Below are positions 16,145-25,011 of a stretch of DNA of 64,000 nucleotides, piece after piece. Under the pieces are notes generated by a model, which saw only the letters and a list, made by a program, of their open reading frames with translations, searched no databases and was not told the origin of the DNA. A program made the translations under genes and the position numbers. This DNA comes from DASTDH01 sp041167675 (GTDB lineage Bacteria > Verrucomicrobiota > Verrucomicrobiia > Chthoniobacterales > JAFAMB01). The stretch's first letter is position 1, and each line of letters begins with the position of its first letter. The DNA lies in contig JBEEIB010000146.1 in assembly GCA_041167675.1 (NCBI GenBank), positions 1 to 64,000 on the forward strand. The letters run 5' to 3'.

Positions 16145-17088
16145 TTCTCCGCGAAACCTCCGATTAATTTTCGCGACAAAATGACCAGAAGCACGAGTAT
16201 CACGAGCATGATGACGCCGCCAGCGCTGGCGTATCCCAGCATATAACCACTCCAAGCCTGCTTGTAGATGTAGGTGGCCAGCACTTCGGTAGCGTCCACC
16301 GGTCCGCCGCCGGTCGATAGATAGACGAAATCGAAATTGTTCAAAGTGAAAGTGACGTGGAGCACGACCATCACCAGTATGATGTAGCGTAGATTCGGTA
16401 ACGTGATATGCCAGAATCTCTTCCAGGAGGACGCTCCATCGATGGTCGCGGCTTCGTAGAGGTCTTGCGGGATCGCCTGCATCGCAGCCATAAAAGCGAT
16501 GCCGTAAAATGGAACATTGCGCCACAGATGCATCACTAGGATCAGCAGGAATGCGAAAGCGGGGTCACCAAACCAGTTGCGGGCAAGCGATCCGAGCCCA
16601 AGCGTTGCAAGTATAATGTTAATGAGCCCAATGTTTGGCAATGTGAGAAAGCGGAATATGACCACCGCGGTAATAATCGGCAGGACCCAAGTCACCATGG
16701 CAATGCTGCGAAACCAGTGAATGCCGGGAACCTTGCGGACCAACAGATGCGCCATCCCTAGCCCGAGAATGACCTGCAAAGTGACCGCAGAAAAGGTCAG
16801 AACCAGCGAATGGATAAACGAAACGCGGAAGACTGGATCGTTGAGAAGTCGCTGATAGTTTTGCCATCCGATGGCGCGCCACGTGTTAGGATTAAGCAAC
16901 GATTGGTCGGTGAAAGAGGTAAAGATACCGTTAAGGGTAGGATACAGATTTAATCCGAGGATCACGCAAATTGCCGGTGCCAGCAGGGCATATCCGAATG
17001 CGGCATGACGAATTTCAGCCGATCGCAAACGAGGAACTTTAGGTGATCTAACGCTTGGCCGCTGACCGGAGTGAACTATCTGAAACAT
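16141..17088 (-). CDS. Carbohydrate ABC transporter permease (MalF/UgpA-like)
   Basis: This is a 315-residue inner-membrane permease. It has a first helix after a basic N-terminus (FGYALLAPAICVILGLNLYP), the conserved block WVLPIITAVVIFRFL, and the ATPase-docking EAA loop (DLYEAATIDGASSWKRFW). The end (LVILSRKLIGGFAEK) overlaps the next permease gene by four bases, indicating translational coupling. The gene follows the binding-protein gene with a repeat element (17091-17156) in between. ATG at 17088 is the only plausible start. Confidence 0.88.
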   Translation of the reverse strand: MFQIVHSGQRPSVRSPKVPRLRSAEIRHAAFGYALLAPAICVILGLNLYPTLNGIFTSFTDQSLLNPNTWRAIGWQNYQRLLNDPVFRVSFIHSLVLTFSAVTLQVILGLGMAHLLVRKVPGIHWFRSIAMVTWVLPIITAVVIFRFLTLPNIGLINIILATLGLGSLARNWFGDPAFAFLLILVMHLWRNVPFYGIAFMAAMQAIPQDLYEAATIDGASSWKRFWHITLPNLRYIILVMVVLHVTFTLNNFDFVYLSTGGGPVDATEVLATYIYKQAWSGYMLGYASAGGVIMLVILVLLVILSRKLIGGFAEK

Positions 17089-17090
17089 AG

Positions 17091-17156
17091 AGTAGACGCA
17101 CCTTCCAGGTGCGGAACATCACACCTGTCGCAGCTGGAAGCTGCGGCTACTTTGCC
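17091..17156 (+). repeat. Repeat family R2 (two small hairpins), copy 1
   Basis: This 66-base element reads GTAGACGCACCTTCCAGGTGCGGAA...CGCAGCTGGAAGCTGCGGCTACTTTG. Each half contains its own palindrome (GCACCTTCCAGGTGC and GCAGCTGGAAGCTGC). A close copy lies at 59806-59872. Here it sits inside the operon between the binding-protein and permease genes, where its hairpins could reduce or stabilise downstream mRNA. Confidence 0.65.
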
Positions 17157-17196
17157 GCTTCCCCCTATAGTTCCCCCGATTATGCGAGAGTGTCTC

Positions 17197-17870
17197 CTAC
17201 AATTGATCGTTCTGCGCGCGTTCCTGCAGGGTTTTATACAATTCCTGGCCAGTTTTATCGGCTGCATTGTTTTGATAAATCACTTTCTGTAGCGCTTCCG
17301 TGATATCATTTACCACTAGCCCCCAGTTGATCGGAGCAAGCGCTACCCCGGTTGAGATTTGCTGAGTAAACGCTTGTTGCCACCAGTCGCTTTTGAAATC
17401 CGGTAGATCGGCGACGTCTTGGCGCGGAGGGTTAATTCCTTCGAGCTTGGCGTCCATGGCAACAAAGTCCTTGCTACAAAGAAGTTTGATTAGCTCCCAG
17501 CCATCCGATTTATCCTTAGTCGCCGCATTGATCATGATCGGCTTAACCTCCAGATAGGTGGCCTGGGTGCCGCCGGGTGGGAGCGGGAGAGCAACAACCC
17601 CGGTATTTTCTTCTAGAATTTTGCGCGCGGTATCGCCGGTCTTGCGATAGCTGTAGATCCAAGGGCCCATCGGAACCATCGCGCTTTTGCCAGCAACGTA
17701 ATCGGCGTCAGTAGCCTGATAGTCGTTACCACGCGTATTCTGATTGGCGGCGGACGGATTAGCTTTGAAGAACGCGTCGTGGTAGAGAGCTAAGACCTGA
17801 GCTAGTTTTTCCGGAGTAGTATTAATCGACCATTTCTGGGTGGCCTCATCATACTTAAACGGATTTTGGC
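17197..17870 (-). CDS. Sugar ABC transporter binding protein, C-terminal part
   Basis: This frame is open from about 17870, where it continues the N-terminal half after a frame change, to the stop at 17197. It starts NPFKYDEATQKWSINTTPEK and has family-typical blocks such as GKSAMVPMGPWIYSYRKTGD and EVKPIMINAATKDKSDGWEL. Within this frame ATG 17679 is the first ATG but lies in the middle of the domain. Lengthening the A4 run at 17864-17867 (minus-strand AAAA) to five restores one protein of about 435 residues. Together with the next entry it is an extracytoplasmic solute-binding protein (family 1 type). Confidence 0.78.
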
Positions 17871-18503
17871 CCCGTTTACCTGGAAGAAAAACGAAATGAA
17901 TTCCTGGAATGTCCGAACGCTGCCTGCCTTGGTGGTTAGCCCGAGTCCGGCAACCCCCGTTTCTTTCGTCGAGATCATAGCGGCGTCATCCAGCATTTCT
18001 TCCCAGGTCTTGGGAGGCTGCAAATTATACTTCTGCAGAATGTCCTTTCGGTAGAGTAAGACCCGAACATTGGTGTTGTAGGGCACTCCATAAAGCTTCC
18101 CATTAATGGTGAGTGCTTTGATCGTGCTGGGGATAAACTTATCCTTGTCCGGCCACTGGCTAAATAAGTCATCGATTGGAGCAATCAGGCCGGCCTTTTG
18201 GTAGGCAATCATGCCTTCAAGCACGCCTTCGATCACATCCGGTTTGCCGCGGCGACCCTGCACGATGAACTTCTGCTGAGCGTCCTGGTAAATGGGAGGC
18301 CCGTAGTTACCCGGTACAGTGACACCTTTGGGCAGATCTTTGGGAAAATGTTCTTTGATCCAAGCCAAAAGACCAGGTGTTTGCGGCCCTTCTTGCGACA
18401 TCGGGACAAACCAAAGGTCAATTTCTTTGCTGAAAACCAGGCCGGTCGACAAAAAAAGGCTGGCAGCTACCAATAGGATGCGATGGGGGGGACGGATAAA
18501 CAT
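17802..18503 (-). CDS. Sugar ABC transporter binding protein, N-terminal part
   Basis: This is the N-terminal half of the binding protein. Residues 1-25 are a signal peptide (RILLVAASLFLSTGLVFS, cut before KEIDLWFVP). The mature part has the fold-typical blocks DVIEGVLEGMIAYQKAGLIA, GKLYGVPYNTNVRVLLYR and LQPPKTWEEMLDDAA of family-1 sugar-binding proteins. After FQVNGAK the frame is lost, and about 25 residues of unrelated sequence follow before the stop. It is the first gene of the operon and is divergent from the AraC regulator, with 103 bases between them. Confidence 0.8.
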   Translation of the reverse strand: MFIRPPHRILLVAASLFLSTGLVFSKEIDLWFVPMSQEGPQTPGLLAWIKEHFPKDLPKGVTVPGNYGPPIYQDAQQKFIVQGRRGKPDVIEGVLEGMIAYQKAGLIAPIDDLFSQWPDKDKFIPSTIKALTINGKLYGVPYNTNVRVLLYRKDILQKYNLQPPKTWEEMLDDAAMISTKETGVAGLGLTTKAGSVRTFQEFISFFFQVNGAKIRLSMMRPPRNGRLILLRKN

Positions 18504-18606
18504 AGAGGGAAAACGTTTGAGGTGGAGCGTTAGGGTAGGGACGCAATAAATCTTGCTGGATCAAGGGCGGTCGCAATAGTCATAACTTTCCAATAATAGT
18601 CAATTT

Positions 18607-19569
18607 GTGACAAACCAATCAGACTGTTCTGTAACCATGGATGCAGATCGCGAGTGTCAAATTTTGTATCGCACTTTGTGTTCGCTGCGCTGCCGCCCCG
18701 AAGGGCTAATGCCCTATCCGGCTCATGTAATCAGCGGCCTGGAAACCCAAACCGATCCGAGCGTCTACGCCTGGCACGGTCGTAAACGTCTCGGTGATGA
18801 AAAGAAACCATTTATGGTTTGGCAATATACGCTCGCCGGCTTTGGTACCTTTCGGTCCGGCACAACCGGCGAGCGAATCGAGATGTCGCCGGGCTATGCT
18901 TTCACGACGCTCGTTCCAAGCGACGACTTCTATTATTTACCGCCGGAATCTGAAAGTTGGACCTTTTTTTGGCTGATTATCGATCATCCTTATGTTGTCC
19001 GACGGGTCAGAGACCGGATTCGGCTGACCGGTCCCACTTGGCGGGTGGCGTCGCGCAGTCCCCTGATCGAACGTGCGCTTAACCTGTTTGATCTGGTTCG
19101 CGCAGCATCGTTACCCGATGAATTTGCCGAAGAAGCGGATCTTTTCGCCTTTCTCACCGAATTTGAACGCCTGGGACATCAAATCCTTTACCCGCCGCTG
19201 CCGCGGGAGCGGATTTTGGCCGAAGTCCGCAAGGAAATCATCAGCCGCCTTCCGACCGGCTTGCCAAGCGTCGCCGAGTTGGCCGACGAGCGTGGCATGA
19301 GCCGAACCGGCTTCACTCACTATTTTCGGAGAACAACCGGCTTGAGTCCGGCTCGTTTCATCAATCAAGTTCGCTTGGCAGAGGTAGCCAAGTTATTGGT
19401 CTCTTCTTCTCTCAAGTTGTCCGCGATTGCCGAAGTTACCGGATTTGCCGATGCCACTCATCTTGGGAAAGTGTTCCGTCGGCACTATTACCTCACTCCG
19501 GACAAATATCGTCATGTGATGGGTAGCGAACTGCCCGATCAGTTAAAGGGCAGCTCGTCACCAAATTGA
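18607..19569 (+). CDS. AraC-family transcriptional regulator
   Basis: The protein has an N-terminal cupin-like sensor region (SPGYAFTTLVPSDDFYYLPP) and a C-terminal pair of helix-turn-helix motifs (LPSVAELADERGMSRTGFTH and LKLSAIAEVTGFADATHLGK, then FRRHYYLTPDKYR), the AraC/XylS signature. It starts at GTG 18607 or, equally plausible, ATG 18637. It is transcribed away from the ABC/GH4 operon and most likely controls it in response to the imported sugar. A permease fragment follows directly after its stop. Confidence 0.87.
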   Translation: MTNQSDCSVTMDADRECQILYRTLCSLRCRPEGLMPYPAHVISGLETQTDPSVYAWHGRKRLGDEKKPFMVWQYTLAGFGTFRSGTTGERIEMSPGYAFTTLVPSDDFYYLPPESESWTFFWLIIDHPYVVRRVRDRIRLTGPTWRVASRSPLIERALNLFDLVRAASLPDEFAEEADLFAFLTEFERLGHQILYPPLPRERILAEVRKEIISRLPTGLPSVAELADERGMSRTGFTHYFRRTTGLSPARFINQVRLAEVAKLLVSSSLKLSAIAEVTGFADATHLGKVFRRHYYLTPDKYRHVMGSELPDQLKGSSSPN

Positions 19570-19608
19570 ACTTTTCGCCGGCCAAACCAACGATCGCCAC
19601 ATCAAAAT

Positions 19609-19818
19609 GCGGAAATCAGTGTGAAGGTACCCAGAGGCATATTGGAAGCCGCTCGCATCGACGGAGCCGATGTGTGGAAAGAGCTTTGGTATTTGTTACG
19701 GCCAATGACAATGCCGGGGCTGGTCTCAACCGCTCTGCTCCTCATCATCTTTTCTTGGAACGAGGCGTTCTGGAGTATCAATCTCTCGAACGCCAATGCG
19801 CAGCCGTTGACCATGTGA
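19609..19818 (+). pseudogene. Fragment of a carbohydrate ABC permease (MalG type)
   Basis: About 65 residues resemble the last third of a MalG-type permease: the EAA loop (VPRGILEAARIDGADVWKEL) and a membrane helix ending SWNEAFWSINLSNANAQPLT. The fragment lacks the first four helices and is cut by a stop just before a large inverted repeat at 19832-19981. It is not a remnant of the operon next door, whose MalG gene is complete. It is probably left over from a second sugar locus. Confidence 0.65.
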
Positions 19819-19831
19819 TTTTGGTGGCGGT

Positions 19832-19981
19832 AGGTAGGGCGCGTCTCTCCGAGACCGCAGGACCGAGGACGTAGCTATACCCTGTTCCGCCGAGAACCGT
19901 TGCGAGAGCCAAGAGCATTGGGCCTAACGGGGCGATGGATTGCCGGTGATCCTGCGGTCTCGGAGAGACGCGCCCTACCTG
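19832..19981. repeat. Inverted-repeat element with GTAGGGCG ends (family R5), copy 1
   Basis: AGGTAGGGCGCGTCTCTCCG... at 19832-19864 is matched in inverted orientation at 19949-19981 (...CGGAGAGACGCGCCCTACCT), about 32 bases with few mismatches around an 84-base spacer. It separates the permease fragment from a truncated small-protein gene. Confidence 0.7.
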
Positions 19982-19984
19982 CGC

Positions 19985-20049
19985 ACTCGACCGACCGCCA
20001 CCAATGTTGACGCGCATTCTGGCAGCCGCCTGGCTTTCGCCGACCGAGC
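19985..20049 (-). pseudogene. Truncated duplicate of the Tyr/Arg-rich secreted protein gene
   Basis: Directly after the stop of the gene at 20050-20328, the minus strand encodes ESQAAARMRVNIGGG. This matches the segment DLQAATYVRVNIGGR at the signal-peptide junction of that gene. The copy then runs into the inverted-repeat element. It looks like the leftover of a tandem duplication whose 3' part was replaced by the repeat. Confidence 0.45.
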
Positions 20050-20328
20050 CTAATAATAATGCCAATGACCGTAGCGATAATAGCGGTACCGATACCTACC
20101 GCCGCGATAATGGTAATAGCCGTGGTACCGATATGGATAGCCGTAGTAGGGGCGTCCACCAATGTTGACGCGCACATACGTAGCGGCCTGCAGATCGGTG
20201 CTCCCTAAAAATCCGGCAACGAACAGCGCAACGGCAACGATGGGAGCGAAAGTTTTGGCCCGGCGGCGGAAAGAGACTGCCAAGGACCGCTCTGGCGGGG
20301 GTAACATGCGGACTTGATTATCGTTCAT
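20050..20328 (-). CDS. Small secreted Tyr/Arg/Gly-rich protein
   Basis: Starting at ATG 20328 the product has 92 residues. It has a basic N-terminus (PERSLAVSFRRRAKTF), a hydrophobic export segment (APIVAVALFVAGFLG) ending in STDLQAA, and a mature part of about 40 residues made almost only of Tyr, Arg, Gly and His (YYHYRGGRYRYRYYRYGHWH). An upstream in-frame start at 20511 would add 61 unstructured residues and is unlikely. Such Tyr/Gly/His-rich exported peptides occur in envelopes and may bind metals or polysaccharide; no function is known. A truncated duplicate follows it. Confidence 0.6.
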   Translation of the reverse strand: MNDNQVRMLPPPERSLAVSFRRRAKTFAPIVAVALFVAGFLGSTDLQAATYVRVNIGGRPYYGYPYRYHGYYHYRGGRYRYRYYRYGHWHYY

Positions 20329-20571
20329 CTGTTTCAACGGGAGAGATTCGGTCCGCCCACCTGGATAGCAAAAGAAATGCCGGCCGACAAGAAGATCGGG
20401 AGCTGCGGAAAGCGGACGGTGTTCGGCCACTCGCTTTAGATAGGATCTCATTCCGGCCTTCGGTACGATGCTGGAACATCTGAACTTCTTGTCCTGCAAT
20501 TCTAAAGCCACATTTCTAAAGAACCGAGAGGAGCGTCCGTATAGAGAAAGCAGATCTCTGATACGCCAAAC

Positions 20572-21483
20572 ATGCGAAAATTAGCCCAACCGAAGGTAGT
20601 TGTGGTCGGAGGGTATAACGCTGATCTGGTGATCACTTGTGAAACACTGCCGGTGGAAGGAGAAAGCATGGTGGGCGGCCCCCTGCAGATCTTTGGCGGC
20701 GGCCGAGGCGCTAATTGTGCCGTGGCTGCGGCGCGAGCTGGAGCCGAAGTTTCGTTTATCGGGGCGCACGGCCACGATGCTTTCGGCGGCATGGCGCAGG
20801 GTCAACTCAATCATGAAGGGATCGACATCACTGATTTTCGGGAGATTCCCTCCGTCAGTACGGGTGTTTCCTTGAGCATGGTGGAAGCGTCCACCGGGAG
20901 AAACTTTCTGGTGTGCGCCGAGTCCGCGAATATCCGTCTAACACCAGAAATGGTGCGGGCGTCGCGGAATATCCTGCATTCGGCCGATCTGGTTATCTCT
21001 GAGCTCGAAATTCCTCCCGATACCGTCTGGGAGGCGATGAAGATCTGCGAGGAGCGTGATATACCGTTCCTTCTCGATGTGTCACCAATCAAGCGGATCA
21101 AACAAATTCCGAAAAACAACGTGCTAGCAGTTGTCGCCGAGTCGGTGGAGGAAGCCATGATAATCACCGGTACATTTCGTGTTGCCGATGCGATTGTAGC
21201 TCTCCATCGAACCGGAGCTCGAAATGTAGTGTTAGTGGAACGCAGTCGTGAGATTATCTACTCGGACGGACAAACGGTCGGAACTTTAAAAGTGCCGATT
21301 AGGCGGGTTTTCGACCGCTGTGGAGCGACCGAGTGCCTGGAGACCTGGATCGGTTTGGCGCTTATTCGCAATATCAAATTATCAGAAGCCTGCCGGGAAG
21401 CGTCTTTCGCAATGGCGCACAGCCTCAGCCACATGGGAGGACACCAGGGAATGCCGTATCGTTCCGAGATCCAACAATCGTAG
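20572..21483 (+). CDS. PfkB/ribokinase-family protein with altered catalytic motif
   Basis: This is a 303-residue ribokinase-like fold protein: an N-terminal start typical of the family (KVVVVGGYNADLVITCETLP), the substrate-binding glycine motif (QIFGGGRGANCAVAAARAGA) and the sugar-kinase order of strands. The second PfkB signature, normally DTTGAGD with the catalytic Asp, reads DRCGATECLETW here (residues 248-259). The catalytic Asp is therefore replaced by Glu254 and the anion-hole glycine by Thr. It may have lost kinase activity or changed its role. It is a single gene with ATG at 20572; no partner is evident. Sugar specificity cannot be told. Confidence 0.8.
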   Translation: MRKLAQPKVVVVGGYNADLVITCETLPVEGESMVGGPLQIFGGGRGANCAVAAARAGAEVSFIGAHGHDAFGGMAQGQLNHEGIDITDFREIPSVSTGVSLSMVEASTGRNFLVCAESANIRLTPEMVRASRNILHSADLVISELEIPPDTVWEAMKICEERDIPFLLDVSPIKRIKQIPKNNVLAVVAESVEEAMIITGTFRVADAIVALHRTGARNVVLVERSREIIYSDGQTVGTLKVPIRRVFDRCGATECLETWIGLALIRNIKLSEACREASFAMAHSLSHMGGHQGMPYRSEIQQS

Positions 21484-21639
21484 GAATTGAAGCACTCGGG
21501 AGAGCATCCCAAGGTCTGCCCGGGGCCTGTCCTTTTTGAACCGCATCCCAGCATAGTGCTGTTGCCAGAATTGGTAAGCAAGCAGCTGCGTCCGTTTAGG
21601 CGTTGAACAATCTCGACGTGTCCGCACCAGCCCCAATGG

Positions 21640-21714
21640 CAGGGCGAAAACCTCGGCGCTTTAGGTGGCCGTGCTCTAGTCGTCTCGTACGCTCATGCGC
21701 CGGGTTTGAGCCAT
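21640..21714 (+). repeat. Repeat family R3 (AAACCTCGGCGC / GGGTTTGAGCCAT), copy A
   Basis: This 75-base element begins CAGGGCGAAAACCTCGGCGC and ends GCGCCGGGTTTGAGCCAT. A same-length copy is at 58564-58638, and an inverted copy is at 21836-21905. With that inverted copy it brackets 121 bases upstream of the second phosphoesterase gene. Confidence 0.65.
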
Positions 21715-21835
21715 TGGTGCCGGTCCGCGGTTTCCGAACCACCAATGCTCAGTTCTGCCAATTCTGAGATCCTGTACTCGCAAATCGAGATCGTCGGAAT
21801 TCGAACATTTTTCATCAAGAGGTTGAGCCCGACAA

Positions 21836-21905
21836 ATGGCTCAAACCTCGGCGCATGGGCATGCAAAACGAAAGGCCGCAACAACCCATTGCGCCGAGGT
21901 TTTCG
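21836..21905 (-). repeat. Repeat family R3, copy C (inverted)
   Basis: On the minus strand it reads CGAAAACCTCGGCGC...GCGCCGAGGTTTGAGCCAT, the same ends as copy A. The rest of 21484-22103 shows no gene. Confidence 0.6.
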
Positions 21906-22103
21906 TATACCATTATGAGTTATCTCTGCGCAATGACTTCGGCGCCGTCGCACTCTGTGACAAAAAAGTAACAATAATTCCACGGAATTTCGGACGTCAT
22001 CTTCACTATTATCGTCCCTGTCGCCAGTCCTTTGTTCTGCATGGATGCGGAGAGTACAACCGCAATTCGATCAGCCGTTATCCCTGGCGACTTGGAGAAG
22101 GAA

Positions 22104-24983
22104 ATGATTGCTCAGAAAAAGAACCCCCTCTTTTATAAGACGTTTTTTGGCGCGGCGATTTTCGCTTCGCTGGCATCGTTTACGGTGGCGAGAGCTCTCG
22201 ACGACGATGACTCTTCGTTCGTCTCGAGCGGACAAAAAATCACACCAACTGCTGCACCAAGTGCCAACTTCCAGCTGCTCAATCCTGGACTAACCGATTT
22301 TCCTAACTTCGTCGCCTCCGGAGCGCTAAGCAGCGTACTTAGTCCGGATCAGCACACTTTGCTGATTCTGATCAGCGGTCACAATCGCCTCGATAACGCT
22401 GCGAGCAAAGTAGTTCCGGCTGATTCGGAGCAATACATCTTCGTTTTCGATGTGAGTACAGGCAAGCCAGTCAAGAAACAGGTTATCAACGTTCCTAATA
22501 CATTCGCAGGTATCGCCTTCAATCCCAATGGTAATAGCTTCTATGTTGGCGGAGGATCCGACGATAACATCCACATTTACGGAATCCAAGGAGACGGAAC
22601 TTGGGCGGAAATCGGTACCCCGATTGCGCTGGGGCACACGACCGGCAACGGAATGCCGAATCCGTCGACGTTCGTGACCGGCGGGCTGGCCGTTACTGCA
22701 GACGGCACCAAGATCGTCATTGCCAATGTTTATAACGATTCCATTTCCATCGTCGATGTAGCTGGCCGAAGTGTCATCAAAGAAATCGACCTGCGACCTG
22801 GAGTTATCGATCCGGCGCAGAATGGAGTGCCGGGTGGAGAGTATCCATTTTGGGTAGCAATCAGAGACAACGACACGGCCTATGTTTCGAGCTTACGTGA
22901 TCGCGAGATTGTCGTTGTCGATTTCAATAGTACTCCGGGTGTGATCAGCCGAATCAAGGCGAAGGGGAATCCGAACAAAATGATTTTGAACCGCGCGCAA
23001 AATCTCCTCTTCGCGGCAGAAGATAACAGTGACTTGGTAGAAGTGGTCAATACTCAGACCAACCAAGTCGTGCAGAGCTTTTCAACCACCGGACCACAGT
23101 GGATCTTGTGGAACGTGGGCCGGTATCACGGGAGCATTCCAAACAGTCTGGCGCTCTCTCCGGACGAAAGAGTTTTGTATGTGACCAACGGTGGAACTAA
23201 TTCGGTTGCCGTGGTGCAACTTTCTGCTGCTCGGTCCGAAGTTGTTGGTCTATTGCCGACCGGGTTTTATCCGACCTCGGTGAATGTTAGTGCCGATGGC
23301 CGGACACTGTATGTGGTGAATGGAAAAAGCCCGACCGGCCCCAACCCAGGCTGGTACGCCGAGAATCACGCGAGCAATCAATATATCGAAGAGTTAGAGC
23401 AATCAGGATTGTTGAGTTTTCCCGTACCGGATTTCCTTACATCATTTCGGTTGACGCTGACGGTAGCAAACAATGATTCCTTTTTCGCGCTTCCGCAGAT
23501 AAAGGACGAAATAGTAATTAGCCAGCTGCGCAGGCGAATTAAGCATGTCATCTATATTGTGAAGGAGAACCGGACGTATGATCAGATTCTGGGAGATCTT
23601 GATCGTGGCAATGGCGATCCGTCCCTCGCTCTGTTCGGCGAAGCAACCACACCCAATTTCCATCAGATCTCTCAACAATTTGTCGATCTCGACAATTTCT
23701 ACTGCTCCGGTGATGTAAGCGCGAATGGTTGGCCTTGGAGCGTGGGAGCCAGGGAAACCGATTTCGGAATAAAAGCGGTGCCGCTGAATTACTCGAGTCG
23801 CGGCACCAGCTACGAGTACGAGGGTACCGACCGAAATGTGAACGTCGGATTGCCCACGGTGCAGCAGCGACAAGCCGCCGATGGGTTGACTCCGTCTGAT
23901 CCAAATTTATTGCCCGGCACTGCTGACGTCGGTGCCTTCGATGGCCCGGAAGGAACGCCGCCGGAGCAAGGCTATATTTGGGATGCCGTGGCCCGAGCTG
24001 GGCTTAGCTTACGCGAATATGGATTCTTCTGTGATCTGACCCGTTACTCAGCGGCTCCGCCCAATAACATTCCGTTGGAGCGCCATCCGTTCGCTGCGAA
24101 AATCCAAGTATCGTATCCAACCAAGCCGGTCCTGATCGCTAACAACGATATCTACTTCCGTGCTTATGATAATGCTTTCCCCGATTTCTGGCGGGAAGAC
24201 GAGTGGGCTCGCGAGTTCGACGGTTACGTGGCAAATGGGAACCTTCCGCAAGTTGAGCTAGTGCGGTTCATGCACGATCATACCGGAAGTTTTGGCACTT
24301 CCATCGACGGGGTGAATACTGTCGAGCTCGACCATGCGGACAACGACTATGCGGTTGGACTCCTTGTCGATAAGGTGGCGCACAGCCCGTACAAGTATGA
24401 CACGTTGATCTTCGTCCTCGAAGATGACGCCCAAGCGGGCGCCGATCATGTCGACGCTCATCGATCGACGGCTTATATAGTCGGACCTTACGTCAAACAA
24501 GGTCAAGTCGTATCGGAGCGTTACACCACCGTGAACATGCTCAGAACGATTGAGGACATTCTCGGCCTCGATCATCTGGATATTAACACGGCGACCCAGC
24601 GCCCAATGACCGAGGTATTCGATCTCAGCCAACGCGAATGGACTTATACTGCGACTGCCTCGGACTTCCTGAAGAGTACGCAATTGCCTATTCCGGCGAA
24701 CGCGTTCGCTTCCACGGACAAAACGCCCAAGCCGTTGCACGATTCCGCTTATTGGGCGGAGAAAACCGCGGAATTTGATTTCAGTATCGAGGATAACCTC
24801 AAGGACGCGGAGAAATTCAATCGTATTACCTGGGAAGGCGTTATGGGTGACATTCCGTATCCGAGTAAGCGCAACGGAGCAGATCTCCGAAAAAACCGCG
24901 CCGAGCTACTGAGGAAGTACAAGCTAGCTCGCCTTCCGTTAGTTCTGGCGCAGGATCAGGCGAAAGACGCCGCCGAGCGATAG
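22104..24983 (+). CDS. Secreted YncE-like beta-propeller / PF04185-type phosphoesterase fusion (paralogue 2)
   Basis: The start at ATG 22104 is preceded by GGAGAAGGA and gives a signal peptide (FYKTFFGAAIFASLASFTVA, cut near RA-LDDDD). The open frame extends to 22032, but without a better start. The domain order matches the gene at 6650-9472: beta-propeller repeats (SPDQHTLLILISGHNRLDN; SPDERVLYVTNGGTNSVAVV), then the phosphoesterase domain (RIKHVIYIVKENRTYDQILG; LIFVLEDDAQAGADHVDAHR). At about 959 residues it is slightly longer, with a Lys/Arg-rich tail. The two are paralogues about 13 kb apart in opposite orientation. Substrate is unknown. Confidence 0.88.
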   Translation: MIAQKKNPLFYKTFFGAAIFASLASFTVARALDDDDSSFVSSGQKITPTAAPSANFQLLNPGLTDFPNFVASGALSSVLSPDQHTLLILISGHNRLDNAASKVVPADSEQYIFVFDVSTGKPVKKQVINVPNTFAGIAFNPNGNSFYVGGGSDDNIHIYGIQGDGTWAEIGTPIALGHTTGNGMPNPSTFVTGGLAVTADGTKIVIANVYNDSISIVDVAGRSVIKEIDLRPGVIDPAQNGVPGGEYPFWVAIRDNDTAYVSSLRDREIVVVDFNSTPGVISRIKAKGNPNKMILNRAQNLLFAAEDNSDLVEVVNTQTNQVVQSFSTTGPQWILWNVGRYHGSIPNSLALSPDERVLYVTNGGTNSVAVVQLSAARSEVVGLLPTGFYPTSVNVSADGRTLYVVNGKSPTGPNPGWYAENHASNQYIEELEQSGLLSFPVPDFLTSFRLTLTVANNDSFFALPQIKDEIVISQLRRRIKHVIYIVKENRTYDQILGDLDRGNGDPSLALFGEATTPNFHQISQQFVDLDNFYCSGDVSANGWPWSVGARETDFGIKAVPLNYSSRGTSYEYEGTDRNVNVGLPTVQQRQAADGLTPSDPNLLPGTADVGAFDGPEGTPPEQGYIWDAVARAGLSLREYGFFCDLTRYSAAPPNNIPLERHPFAAKIQVSYPTKPVLIANNDIYFRAYDNAFPDFWREDEWAREFDGYVANGNLPQVELVRFMHDHTGSFGTSIDGVNTVELDHADNDYAVGLLVDKVAHSPYKYDTLIFVLEDDAQAGADHVDAHRSTAYIVGPYVKQGQVVSERYTTVNMLRTIEDILGLDHLDINTATQRPMTEVFDLSQREWTYTATASDFLKSTQLPIPANAFASTDKTPKPLHDSAYWAEKTAEFDFSIEDNLKDAEKFNRITWEGVMGDIPYPSKRNGADLRKNRAELLRKYKLARLPLVLAQDQAKDAAER

Positions 24984-25011
24984 CGAGGTAGGCGTGTGAG
25001 CTGATCGAATT

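Noticed and set aside
16145..16525. N-terminal extension of the MalG-like permease
   Set aside because: The extension overlaps the MalF-like gene, is Arg/His-rich and non-membrane. The ATGA overlap at 16141-16144 gives a normal start.
19778..20065. 95-codon minus-strand frame
   Set aside because: Only the first part (MRVNIGGG region) is a gene relic; the rest is the inverted-repeat element read through.
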